In this document: piece by piece, positions 58,257-64,000 of the stretch
Layout of the letters: every line of letters begins with the position of its first letter
Numbering within the stretch: the stretch's first letter is position 1
Source: Bacillus sp. EB600
GTDB lineage: Bacteria > Bacillota > Bacilli > Bacillales > Cytobacillaceae
Reading direction: 5' to 3'
Length of the DNA stretch: 64,000 nucleotides
NCBI RefSeq assembly: GCF_024494385.1
Contig: NZ_JAEVLT010000001.1
Span: 248,001 to 312,000 of the forward strand
Position numbers and translations under genes: made by a program
Notes under the pieces: model-generated
The model's database searches: none
Told to the model about the DNA's origin: nothing
The model's input: the letters and a program-made list of their open reading frames with translations, nothing else

Positions 58257-58802
58257 ATTTTCGATAATTTTATTACCGTATTCCTCCAAGTAATGCGGGC
58301 TAATAATAGAAATATTTCCATATTCCGACAATATAGAAATGATTTTATTTAACTCAACAGGAGCAAAATTTTCCATTAACAAGTAGTAGCGGTTATTTAG
58401 TGCATATAAACTTCCACCAAAAATCCCCATTTGTGAAAATCGTTTTGAAAGCTCAATTACTTCTTCAATACTTTCAAATTCGTACAGAATGAATGCAGAA
58501 CCTTCCACCTTGACCTTCATTTCAAGAAATCCGTCGTGTAATCTCTCTTCTCCGTCTCCAACCTCTTCGACCGTAATAATCATAATCATCCCTTGGGATT
58601 GAATTGCAAAAATTTCAATTGCAATAGCCCCCTGAAAATCAAAGTCAAATTCCTCACTAGCCTCTTTTAACATATCGTGAAAAAGCTGATCCCATTTTAT
58701 TGAATCTTTCCAGATATCTTCTTTAGATAGCCCTCTGTCAAACAAGTCATCAGAGGTTAGAAAGATTTTAATTTTATTAGCTGTTAAGCGTTCAAAACGC
58801 AT
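58221..58802 (-). CDS. mecB: MecA-family ClpC adaptor YpbH (MecB)
   Basis: MecA-type adaptors deliver proteins such as ComK to ClpCP. The 193-residue product begins MRFERLTANKIKIFLTSDDL and has WKDSIKWDQLFHDML, then a C-terminal domain (about 105-193) with LYEFESIEEVIELSKRF and LYALNNRYYLLMENF, as in YpbH. I start at ATG 58802 behind AGGGGGC. The second MecA paralogue is not in the window. Confidence 0.9.
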   Translation of the reverse strand: MRFERLTANKIKIFLTSDDLFDRGLSKEDIWKDSIKWDQLFHDMLKEASEEFDFDFQGAIAIEIFAIQSQGMIMIITVEEVGDGEERLHDGFLEMKVKVEGSAFILYEFESIEEVIELSKRFSQMGIFGGSLYALNNRYYLLMENFAPVELNKIISILSEYGNISIISPHYLEEYGNKIIENKAVDTISHFFK

Positions 58803-58944
58803 TCTGTTTGCCCCCTGCCATGACATCACTGTTAAATTTAGTTTATGTCACAACAGTTTGTTGGTGAATTGTCTATATCAGGCATTTCTTTTTTTCATGA
58901 CATCTTCATTACTCAACCGTTCCTAAAAAGTGAAGAAAAGCAGT

Positions 58945-59724
58945 TTAGACAGGCGTTTCAGCTTTTCTTATTGTAAGTAAATGGCATTCTGCAGGCGCTC
59001 CCAGCCGCAGTGGAATGGTAGTTGTTCCATACCCATTACTAATTAACAGGGTTGTTTTATTATACTTTTTTATTTTTCCACGTTCATATAGACCAAAACC
59101 AAAAACACGGATCTGTCCCCCATGGGTATGGCCACTTAATACTAAACTAATTCCATATTCTGGAATAATGTTTTCCATAATTTTCGGATAGTGGCATGCT
59201 AAAATTTTAAAGCTGTTCTTTTCTGCATCCATCAGGGCGAGATCAATGCGGTCCCTGTTCTGACTTAAATCATCAACCCCCAGCAAACTTAATTTATCAC
59301 CATCTTCAGACTCAAATACGACTGCCGTGTTGTCCAGAATCTTTATGCCATTTTCAAACAAAATCACATCCAACTCATGAAAATCAACTTCATAATCATT
59401 GTTACCCCATACAAAATACGCTGGTCCAAGGCTTCTTAACCTTCCTATGTTTTCCTTAACTCTATCCATTGGAACACCTTTTTCCGTTAAGTCACCGCCA
59501 ATTACGACCATATCCACCTGGTCTTTCACTTCGGAAATGATCTTTTCAGAAACGATTCTTCGGTGAATATCGGATATAAAGAATATCGATACTTTTCCAA
59601 ACGAAGCTGGAAAATCTGTAAACCGCAATTCCTGTTTTACTACTTTATTCAAAAAAGCTTGCCTAACCATCCAAAATAATAAAATAAAGCATGCGCAAAG
59701 TATGATAGCCAAAATAAAACCCAT
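58945..59724 (-). CDS. ypbG: YpbG-like membrane-anchored metallophosphoesterase
   Basis: The 259-residue protein has an N-terminal membrane helix (about 3-22) and a calcineurin-like metallophosphoesterase domain: FISDIHRR, VVIGGDLTEKG, VWGNNDYE and VLSGHTHGGQIRVFG carry the metal ligands. The substrate is unknown; the related YkuE is a cell-wall-associated phosphoesterase. It lies downstream of the CBS gene beyond a terminator. Confidence 0.9.
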   Translation of the reverse strand: MGFILAIILCACFILLFWMVRQAFLNKVVKQELRFTDFPASFGKVSIFFISDIHRRIVSEKIISEVKDQVDMVVIGGDLTEKGVPMDRVKENIGRLRSLGPAYFVWGNNDYEVDFHELDVILFENGIKILDNTAVVFESEDGDKLSLLGVDDLSQNRDRIDLALMDAEKNSFKILACHYPKIMENIIPEYGISLVLSGHTHGGQIRVFGFGLYERGKIKKYNKTTLLISNGYGTTTIPLRLGAPAECHLLTIRKAETPV

Positions 59725-59785
59725 TTCAGTAAACTCCTTTTCAATTGTAGAAAGATATTATCATATAATCATTATTTACAAAAAG

Positions 59786-59825
59786 AAAATAACCTTCCCA
59801 TATTAGTGTATGAGAAGGTTTTTCT
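59786..59825 (-). terminator. Intrinsic terminator after the CBS-domain gene
   Basis: An AACCTTCTCATA/TATGGGAAGGTT stem with a short loop, followed on the minus strand by an ATTTTCTTTTT tract. Confidence 0.8.
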
Positions 59826-59847
59826 CTTTTTACCCTATTGAAAACAA

Positions 59848-60480
59848 TTAATCTTCCCGAACGCTTAAGATTCGAAAACCATGTTCCTCAAGCTTCTTCG
59901 TGAAACGATCTATATTGTTTTTCTTTTCAATCTTCATGACAATCCTTCTAACAAGTTTATCAGTCTCATCAAAAGTAACAAGAGAGATGATATGTTCTTG
60001 AAACTGGTGAGCAATTTCCGAGAGACGAGCAAGACGGCCTTCTGTTTCTACTGAGGTTAATGCAATTCGTATTCCTGGCCGATTTACACCAAATGCACTT
60101 TGAAATTGCTCTAAAACATCAGAACGCGTCATAATTCCAAGGATTCTACGATTATTGTCACAAACAGCTAATACAGGAGCATCTCTTAATTCAAGCAGTG
60201 TTTTCTCAAAGGCCGCTACCCCAACTAAAAAAACTTCTTGGTGTGTCGCAATATCTTGTACGTATGTAGAATCTAAAAATTCATCTTTTTGTTTACTCGA
60301 AAGTAAATAGCTTTCATAGATATGATATTTTGTTACGATCCCTTCATAGCGATCACCATCTATAATAGGCATTCCATGTATTTGATGGTTTTCCAATTTT
60401 TGTAATGCCGATCTTAATGTTTCATTATGCTGAGCCGTAATACAACGATGTTTTGGGATCATGATACTTTTAACAAACAT
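59848..60480 (-). CDS. CBS-pair and ACT domain protein, AcuB-like
   Basis: The 210-residue protein has two CBS motifs (about 1-60 with MIPKHRCITAQHNETLRSAL, and 70-130 with ILGIMTRSDVLEQF) and a C-terminal ACT-like domain (about 135-208, GIRIALTSVETEGRLARLSE). This is the layout of AcuB. CBS pairs bind adenine nucleotides, so a sensor role is likely, target unknown. ATG 60480 follows GAGGTGA. It is divergent from cotJA, with about 150 bp between starts, and B. subtilis has no such gene between ypbG and ypbF. Confidence 0.82.
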   Translation of the reverse strand: MFVKSIMIPKHRCITAQHNETLRSALQKLENHQIHGMPIIDGDRYEGIVTKYHIYESYLLSSKQKDEFLDSTYVQDIATHQEVFLVGVAAFEKTLLELRDAPVLAVCDNNRRILGIMTRSDVLEQFQSAFGVNRPGIRIALTSVETEGRLARLSEIAHQFQEHIISLVTFDETDKLVRRIVMKIEKKNNIDRFTKKLEEHGFRILSVRED

Positions 60481-60574
60481 TTTTATCACCTCAATGTACA
60501 AAATATGTCACATTTGCCTACACTTTATACTTCCACAAATTAGAGGAAATCCCCTTCATTGATTCTATATTTCT

Positions 60575-60603
60575 GTCATGTTCAGAAATATATTTCATAA
60601 TAT
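60575..60603 (+). promoter_or_regulatory. Candidate SigE promoter of cotJABC
   Basis: GTCATGTT (60575-60582) and CATAATAT (60596-60603) are 13 bp apart, a close fit to SigE promoters, with an expected start about 20 bp before the cotJA ribosome site. cotJ is SigE-controlled in B. subtilis. Confidence 0.72.
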
Positions 60604-60631
60604 TAAATGATGTTAAATAAGGAGGGCTTCT

Positions 60632-60862
60632 ATGAATACTCATCATAAATCGTATCATCCTTTTGCCAGTTCTTTCGACCCTTGTGTTCCTATAAAGGTT
60701 AAAACCTATTCGACACCTCCCCATCTTTATATGGGATACCAGCCGCAAAATCTCCCGCAATTTACACCTGCAGAGGCTCTTAGAGCCGGAACGATTTGGA
60801 AGCCATTTTATGACCCATATTATAATCCTTTCGAACGGTCAAAGGGGGATAGTCAACCATGA
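60632..60862 (+). CDS. cotJA: Spore coat protein CotJA
   Basis: A 76-residue proline- and tyrosine-rich coat protein with PQNLPQFTPAEALRAGTIWK and FYDPYYNPF, matching CotJA. AAGGAGGG precedes ATG 60632. The stop overlaps the cotJB start by 4 bp. It is first in cotJABC, expressed in the mother cell and incorporated in the spore coat. Confidence 0.93.
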   Translation: MNTHHKSYHPFASSFDPCVPIKVKTYSTPPHLYMGYQPQNLPQFTPAEALRAGTIWKPFYDPYYNPFERSKGDSQP

Positions 60863-61119
60863 GCCAAATCCCTGCTGAATATTATCAAATGATGGAACAG
60901 TTGCAAGCAGTTGATTTTGTGTTAGTGGAACTTACTTTATATTTAGATACACACCCAACGGATATGGAAGCTATTAGCCAATTTAACCAATTTGCAAAAG
61001 AAAGAAAACAAGTAAAGAAAGCATTTGAAAAGCAATTCGGTCCCCTATTGCAGTATGGGAACAGCTACTCAGGGTACCCATGGAATTGGGCAGACTCTCC
61101 ATGGCCTTGGCAGGTATAG
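60859..61119 (+). CDS. cotJB: Spore coat protein CotJB
   Basis: An 86-residue protein with AVDFVLVELTLYLDTHPTD and a tryptophan-rich end (YPWNWADSPWPWQV), diagnostic of CotJB. ATG 60859 overlaps cotJA (ATGA) and follows AAGGGGGA. It is required with CotJA for CotJC assembly in B. subtilis. Confidence 0.94.
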   Translation: MSQIPAEYYQMMEQLQAVDFVLVELTLYLDTHPTDMEAISQFNQFAKERKQVKKAFEKQFGPLLQYGNSYSGYPWNWADSPWPWQV

Positions 61120-61140
61120 AAAAAGGAGGGAGACACGATC

Positions 61141-61710
61141 ATGTGGATATATGAAAAAAAGCTCCAACATCCCGTTCGAGTTAGTACCTGTAATCCTACT
61201 TTGGCAAAATACTTAATAGAACAATACGGAGGCGCTGATGGAGAACTTGCTGCAGCACTGCGATATTTAAATCAAAGATACACGATTCCCGATAAGGTGA
61301 TTGGATTACTAACCGACATCGGGACGGAAGAATTCGCCCATCTTGAAATGATCGCGACAATGGTTTACAAATTAACGAAAGATGCCACCCCAGAGCAGCT
61401 AAAAGCGGCCGGACTCGGAGATCATTATGCTGTTCATGACAATGCCATATTTTATCACAATGCCTCTGGTGTACCATGGACAGCAGCATATATTCAGGCT
61501 AAGGGAGATCCGATTGCGGATTTATATGAAGATATTGCTGCAGAAGAAAAAGCAAGGGCTACTTATCAATGGCTCATTAATCTAAGTGATGACCCTGACC
61601 TAAATGATGGACTGCGGTTTTTACGTGAGCGTGAGATTATTCATGCCCAGCGGTTCCGTGAGGCAGTTGAAATCTTAAAAGAAGAGCAAGATCAAAAAAA
61701 AGTTTTTTAA
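61141..61710 (+). CDS. cotJC: CotJC, manganese catalase-like coat protein
   Basis: CotJC is related to Mn catalases and lies in the inner coat. The 189-residue product carries the di-metal ligands in GADGELAAALRYLNQR, GTEEFAHLEM, DIAAEEKARATYQWL and LREREIIHAQRF, so the metal site appears intact. GGAGGGAG precedes ATG 61141. The operon ends in a bidirectional terminator. Confidence 0.95.
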   Translation: MWIYEKKLQHPVRVSTCNPTLAKYLIEQYGGADGELAAALRYLNQRYTIPDKVIGLLTDIGTEEFAHLEMIATMVYKLTKDATPEQLKAAGLGDHYAVHDNAIFYHNASGVPWTAAYIQAKGDPIADLYEDIAAEEKARATYQWLINLSDDPDLNDGLRFLREREIIHAQRFREAVEILKEEQDQKKVF

Positions 61711-61712
61711 GA

Positions 61713-61749
61713 AAAGAAGCAGTTTTATTGACTGCTTCTTACTTTTTTT
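61713..61749. terminator. Bidirectional terminator between cotJC and ypbF
   Basis: An AAGAAGCAGT/ACTGCTTCTT stem with a seven-base loop; T-runs are present for the plus-strand cotJ transcript, and an A-rich left flank serves the minus strand. The ypbF stop lies at its edge. Confidence 0.88.
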
Positions 61750-62197
61750 CATGATACAGATTAATATCATAATTACTTTTCATCATTTCAAAGATTAGAT
61801 GACGGTTTTTCCATGCTTCTTCCTTTTTCCAGAGATCTTTACTGCGATCAACAATTTCACATCTTAGTTCATGAAATTCCTTTTCTGATTTTTCTTTTTT
61901 TTCTTTAAGTAAATTCATATACCCATACATTCCTACTGCTGCGATAAGAAAAGTTAAATTATTGGAATCCTTAACGAAGGCTGAAAACATTGCCGAGAAA
62001 GAGTAAGAATAGTTCCTAGCTATCGTGAAATAAAGATAAAGAAAGAAAAGTGAAACAAGAAATAGTGTGATCCAAATTGCTATTGTATGGCGCCGTTTAT
62101 AAAGATCAAATTTCTTTTTTCGCTTCACTACGTTTTCAAGAATTTGCTTTGTTGCCGGATCGGTATTCTCATCAAGTAAAAGTATTGACGATTCCAT
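61739..62197 (-). CDS. ypbF: YpbF-like membrane protein (DUF2663)
   Basis: The 152-residue protein has two membrane helices (about 41-62 and 80-98) between charged ends (RKKKFDLYKRRHT; LLKEKKEKSEKEF), typical of DUF2663/YpbF. Function is unknown. I start at ATG 62197 (MESSILL), which has GGAGGGA; the frame opens up to 62320, but that extension is translated from the dispersed repeat and should be discarded. Confidence 0.85.
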   Translation of the reverse strand: MESSILLLDENTDPATKQILENVVKRKKKFDLYKRRHTIAIWITLFLVSLFFLYLYFTIARNYSYSFSAMFSAFVKDSNNLTFLIAAVGMYGYMNLLKEKKEKSEKEFHELRCEIVDRSKDLWKKEEAWKNRHLIFEMMKSNYDINLYHEKK

Positions 62198-62254
62198 ACT
62201 TAGTCCCTCCATTTCCTTTCTATTTCTATGACCTTGTCCAGAAAAATATGATGA

Positions 62255-62400
62255 GAAAAGCGAAAGTGCCCGTTTAGCGACGTATGGACTGGAGCACACT
62301 GACTGAGATAAAGGAAACACGAAGAGCGTTAGCGATTCGATGTTGACTTATTGTAGGGAGGTGGGCGAAGTACACTAGTCGCTGGGCGCTGTAGCTAGAC
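62255..62400 (+). repeat. Dispersed structured repeat, copy 4
   Basis: A full copy with AAAGCGAAAGTGCCCGTTT at the left, GATAAAGGAAACACGAAGAG in the middle and GTCGCTGGGCGCTGTAGCTA at the right. Its right flank to about 62450 also resembles that of the 28146 copy (TAGATTAACT, TTATCAAC and TTTATA blocks in the same order). It lies between ypbF and ypbE. Confidence 0.9.
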
Positions 62401-62452
62401 ATAGATTAACTTCATTCAATGTTATCAACAGGTTATTATTTTATAGTTTCCT

Positions 62453-62487
62453 AGACGAAAAAACCGATCATTGTTTGATCGGTTACT
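62453..62487 (-). terminator. Intrinsic terminator after ypbE
   Basis: An AACCGATCA/TGATCGGTT stem with a four-to-five-base loop and a T-run on the minus strand; the ypbE stop at 62483 is in the stem. Confidence 0.88.
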
Positions 62488-63253
62488 TGTTCAAAGGTAT
62501 TTTTAAAACTTGTCCAGTTGAAATGCTGTTCGTTTGCAAATGATTTGCTGCCTTTATTGTTTCGACCCCTGTTTTTGAATGATAATAGTTCATTGCGATA
62601 TGATAAAGCGTCTCATGCGGTTGAACTGTATGATAAACTATTTTTTTAGTCTCTACTTGGCTAGGCACAGTGTTTGACTGATCTTGTACCGTATTTGATT
62701 GATTTATTGAAGGATCAGCTTGAATGTTTGTACTTGTATCTGATTCCTTCCCAATTGCTGCTTGACTATTACTTTGTGGAGATGATGGTGGGACACTGAC
62801 TTGTCCATTATTATTTTCACTATCTATAGTCTGTTGGCTAGTAGTAGAATTATTTGAACTATTCTCTGTACTTTTTTCCTTTTGCAGTTTAGGGTTACTT
62901 ACTTCCTTATTACTATTTTCAGTAGAGTAATTTGTTTGTTCACTTTTGGACTTTTCAAAGTTAATCGTTTCATATCCTTTAGAAGATACTGATGCTTTTT
63001 CTGTTCCAATGTGTTTACTCCCTATATAGGAGTAGATACTAAAAATGGTAATCGGTAAAAGAATGAAAAACAATACCAATAAGCGAAGAAGCGGAAATTT
63101 CAGCCTCCATTTCGTTTTCTTTTTCTTATTTCGGTGTAATTGACCCCGTGGCGGTAGATTATTTTTAGTTTCTTCAAGACTCGATTCATTATATTTTTCA
63201 ATTTTTTTCCTTAATTTCTCTGCTTGATCTCGATATGGTTCTTCTTTACTCAT
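62483..63253 (-). CDS. ypbE: YpbE-like membrane-anchored LysM protein
   Basis: The 256-residue protein has a charged cytoplasmic N-terminus, one membrane helix (about residues 55-78, LLRLLVLFFILLPITIFSIY), a Ser/Asn/Gln-rich linker of about 120 residues and a C-terminal LysM domain (about 208-254, VQPHETLYHIAMNYYHSKTG). It probably binds peptidoglycan. ATG 63253 (MSKEEP) follows GGAAGGG and overlaps the ypbD end by 8 bp. Confidence 0.9.
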   Translation of the reverse strand: MSKEEPYRDQAEKLRKKIEKYNESSLEETKNNLPPRGQLHRNKKKKTKWRLKFPLLRLLVLFFILLPITIFSIYSYIGSKHIGTEKASVSSKGYETINFEKSKSEQTNYSTENSNKEVSNPKLQKEKSTENSSNNSTTSQQTIDSENNNGQVSVPPSSPQSNSQAAIGKESDTSTNIQADPSINQSNTVQDQSNTVPSQVETKKIVYHTVQPHETLYHIAMNYYHSKTGVETIKAANHLQTNSISTGQVLKIPLNK

Positions 63254-63854
63254 GGAATGACCCTTCCTGTTCATTAACTTTGTTTATATTCTTCCATCTA
63301 ATCTGGATCCCTGATAAAAAATCAATGACAAAATGCATTACAATCGTAACCGCTAGGTTATTCGTCCAAGCGAATATAAAACCAATTAGAAAACTTAGTA
63401 AAATGATGTTTAAAAATAGAAACCAATTAAAAAGGTAGCGATAATGGACAGCAGCAAATAGTAAACAGGCCCAAATCAGCCCTATTTTTGTTTGAATAAT
63501 GCCCCGAAAAAGCATTTCTTCACTAAATGCCACAAAAATCGTAATCCAAAATATCTGAACAAAGTTTTGATTACGAAATATCCTTTCATTTAAGCCGCCA
63601 TCATCATAATAAGTGCTTGGAAGCCATTTGGTAAACAGAAAATCAATTAGGACAACTAGTAATCCTGCTGTCAGACCAATTGTAAGAATATCCAAGTCAA
63701 ACAAATTTATTTGCTGCCAAAACGAGTGCTCATCAAATAAAAAAATGCTTAAAACTAGCGAAAGGGCTATTAAAATAATTTGGGTTGTATAAAGGTGCCG
63801 GATTAATTCTTTATCTGTTAACTCGTTGATAATTTCACTATATTTATTCTTCAA
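63246..63854 (-). CDS. ypbD: CPBP-family intramembrane metalloprotease YpbD
   Basis: A polytopic protein of about 202 residues with the CPBP (Abi/CAAX protease) motifs: SEEMLFRGIIQ with paired glutamates, AAVHYRYLFNW and MHFVIDFLSG. The substrate is unknown. I prefer TTG 63854, spaced from GAGGG, which starts just past the recQ stop; the frame opens to TTG 63899, overlapping recQ. Confidence 0.85.
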   Translation of the reverse strand: MKNKYSEIINELTDKELIRHLYTTQIILIALSLVLSIFLFDEHSFWQQINLFDLDILTIGLTAGLLVVLIDFLFTKWLPSTYYDDGGLNERIFRNQNFVQIFWITIFVAFSEEMLFRGIIQTKIGLIWACLLFAAVHYRYLFNWFLFLNIILLSFLIGFIFAWTNNLAVTIVMHFVIDFLSGIQIRWKNINKVNEQEGSFHE

Positions 63855-63862
63855 ATTTTCCC

Positions 63863-64000
63863 TCACACTAAAAGTATTTTCGCTAGATACTCGGTCCAAT
63901 GCTCTTGATTCACTTCATACAGTTTCTCCATATCATTTTTTTGATAATTAGTTTTATCAATACTGCAATAATCACAGCAATTATGCACGTTCCGATTGGC
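63863..64000 (-). CDS. recS: RecQ-family helicase, C-terminal 45 residues only
   Basis: A minus-strand frame enters the window edge and stops at TGA 63863-63865. It encodes HNCCDYC, the cysteine cluster of the RecQ zinc-binding region, then a short tail ending AKILLV. Upstream of ypbD in B. subtilis lies recS (ypbC), a RecQ-like helicase without HRDC, and the short tail here also leaves no room for HRDC. Most of the gene is outside the window. Confidence 0.75.
   Translation of the reverse strand, partial: ANRNVHNCCDYCSIDKTNYQKNDMEKLYEVNQEHWTEYLAKILLV

Overview
The window is a core chromosomal segment from an endospore-forming, AT-rich member of the Bacillaceae. It carries sporulation and germination genes (spoIVA, sleB, ypeB, cotJABC, ypjB), bacillithiol genes (bshA, bshB1, ypdA), menaquinone genes (hepS, menH, hepT) and a menaquinol:cytochrome c reductase (qcrABC). 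Gene order follows the recU-ponA to recQ stretch of Bacillus subtilis closely, so B. subtilis names are used where the family is recognisable. Intergenic repeats of a type I associate with Bacillus-like genera such as Neobacillus, Mesobacillus and Cytobacillus fit this, but the genus cannot be fixed from the window. No rRNA, tRNA, prophage, transposase or CRISPR array was seen.

Layout. 1-4.4 kb: partial yppC, then recU-ponA on the plus strand. 4.3-11.5 kb (minus): ypmA-ypmB-aspB-dnaD-nth-ypoC and dinG. 11.7-14.1 kb: panBCD behind a structured leader RNA with an intrinsic terminator. 14.1-19.7 kb: one tightly packed minus-strand run ypjD-dapB-mgsA-bshB1-bshA-cca-birA, joining lysine/cell-wall precursor, methylglyoxal, bacillithiol, tRNA CCA and biotin functions. 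19.9-27.7 kb: ypjC (plus), a YugP-type metallopeptidase, ypjB, ypjA, qcrABC, ypiF, ypiB and ypiA. 28.3-35.9 kb: the aromatic supraoperon (cheR, aroC-aroB-aroH-hisC-tyrA-aroA) without the trp genes that B. subtilis has between aroH and hisC. 36-40.7 kb: ndk, hepT-menH-hepS, mtrB, folE and hbs. 41-47.6 kb: spoIVA, yphF, yphE, gpsA, der, yphA and ypzI. 47.7-52.5 kb: fni, a ypfD/RpsA homologue, plsC, cmk, ypfB and ypfA. 52.5-58.8 kb: the sleB-ypeB germination pair, prsW, ypdA, gudB and a MecA-type adaptor. 58.9-64 kb: ypbG, a CBS/ACT protein, cotJABC (plus), ypbF, ypbE, ypbD and the 3' end of a recQ-type helicase.

Most genes run on the minus strand in short operons closed by strong intrinsic terminators, and many stop codons lie inside the terminator stem. 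The accessory component is small: a family of about 145-190 bp structured intergenic repeats (near 28.2, 30.9, 43.8 and 62.3 kb, with fragments near 54.8 and perhaps 5.6 kb), one copy interrupted by a second element; a short hairpin repeat at 31.0 kb; a perfect 19-bp inverted repeat over the ypjB translation start; and the CBS-cotJABC block between ypbG and ypbF.

I found no multi-gene system that looks undescribed. The best leads are the panB leader RNA, the ypjB start hairpin, the repeat family and its nested insertion, and TRAP (mtrB) kept while the aromatic supraoperon lacks trp genes.
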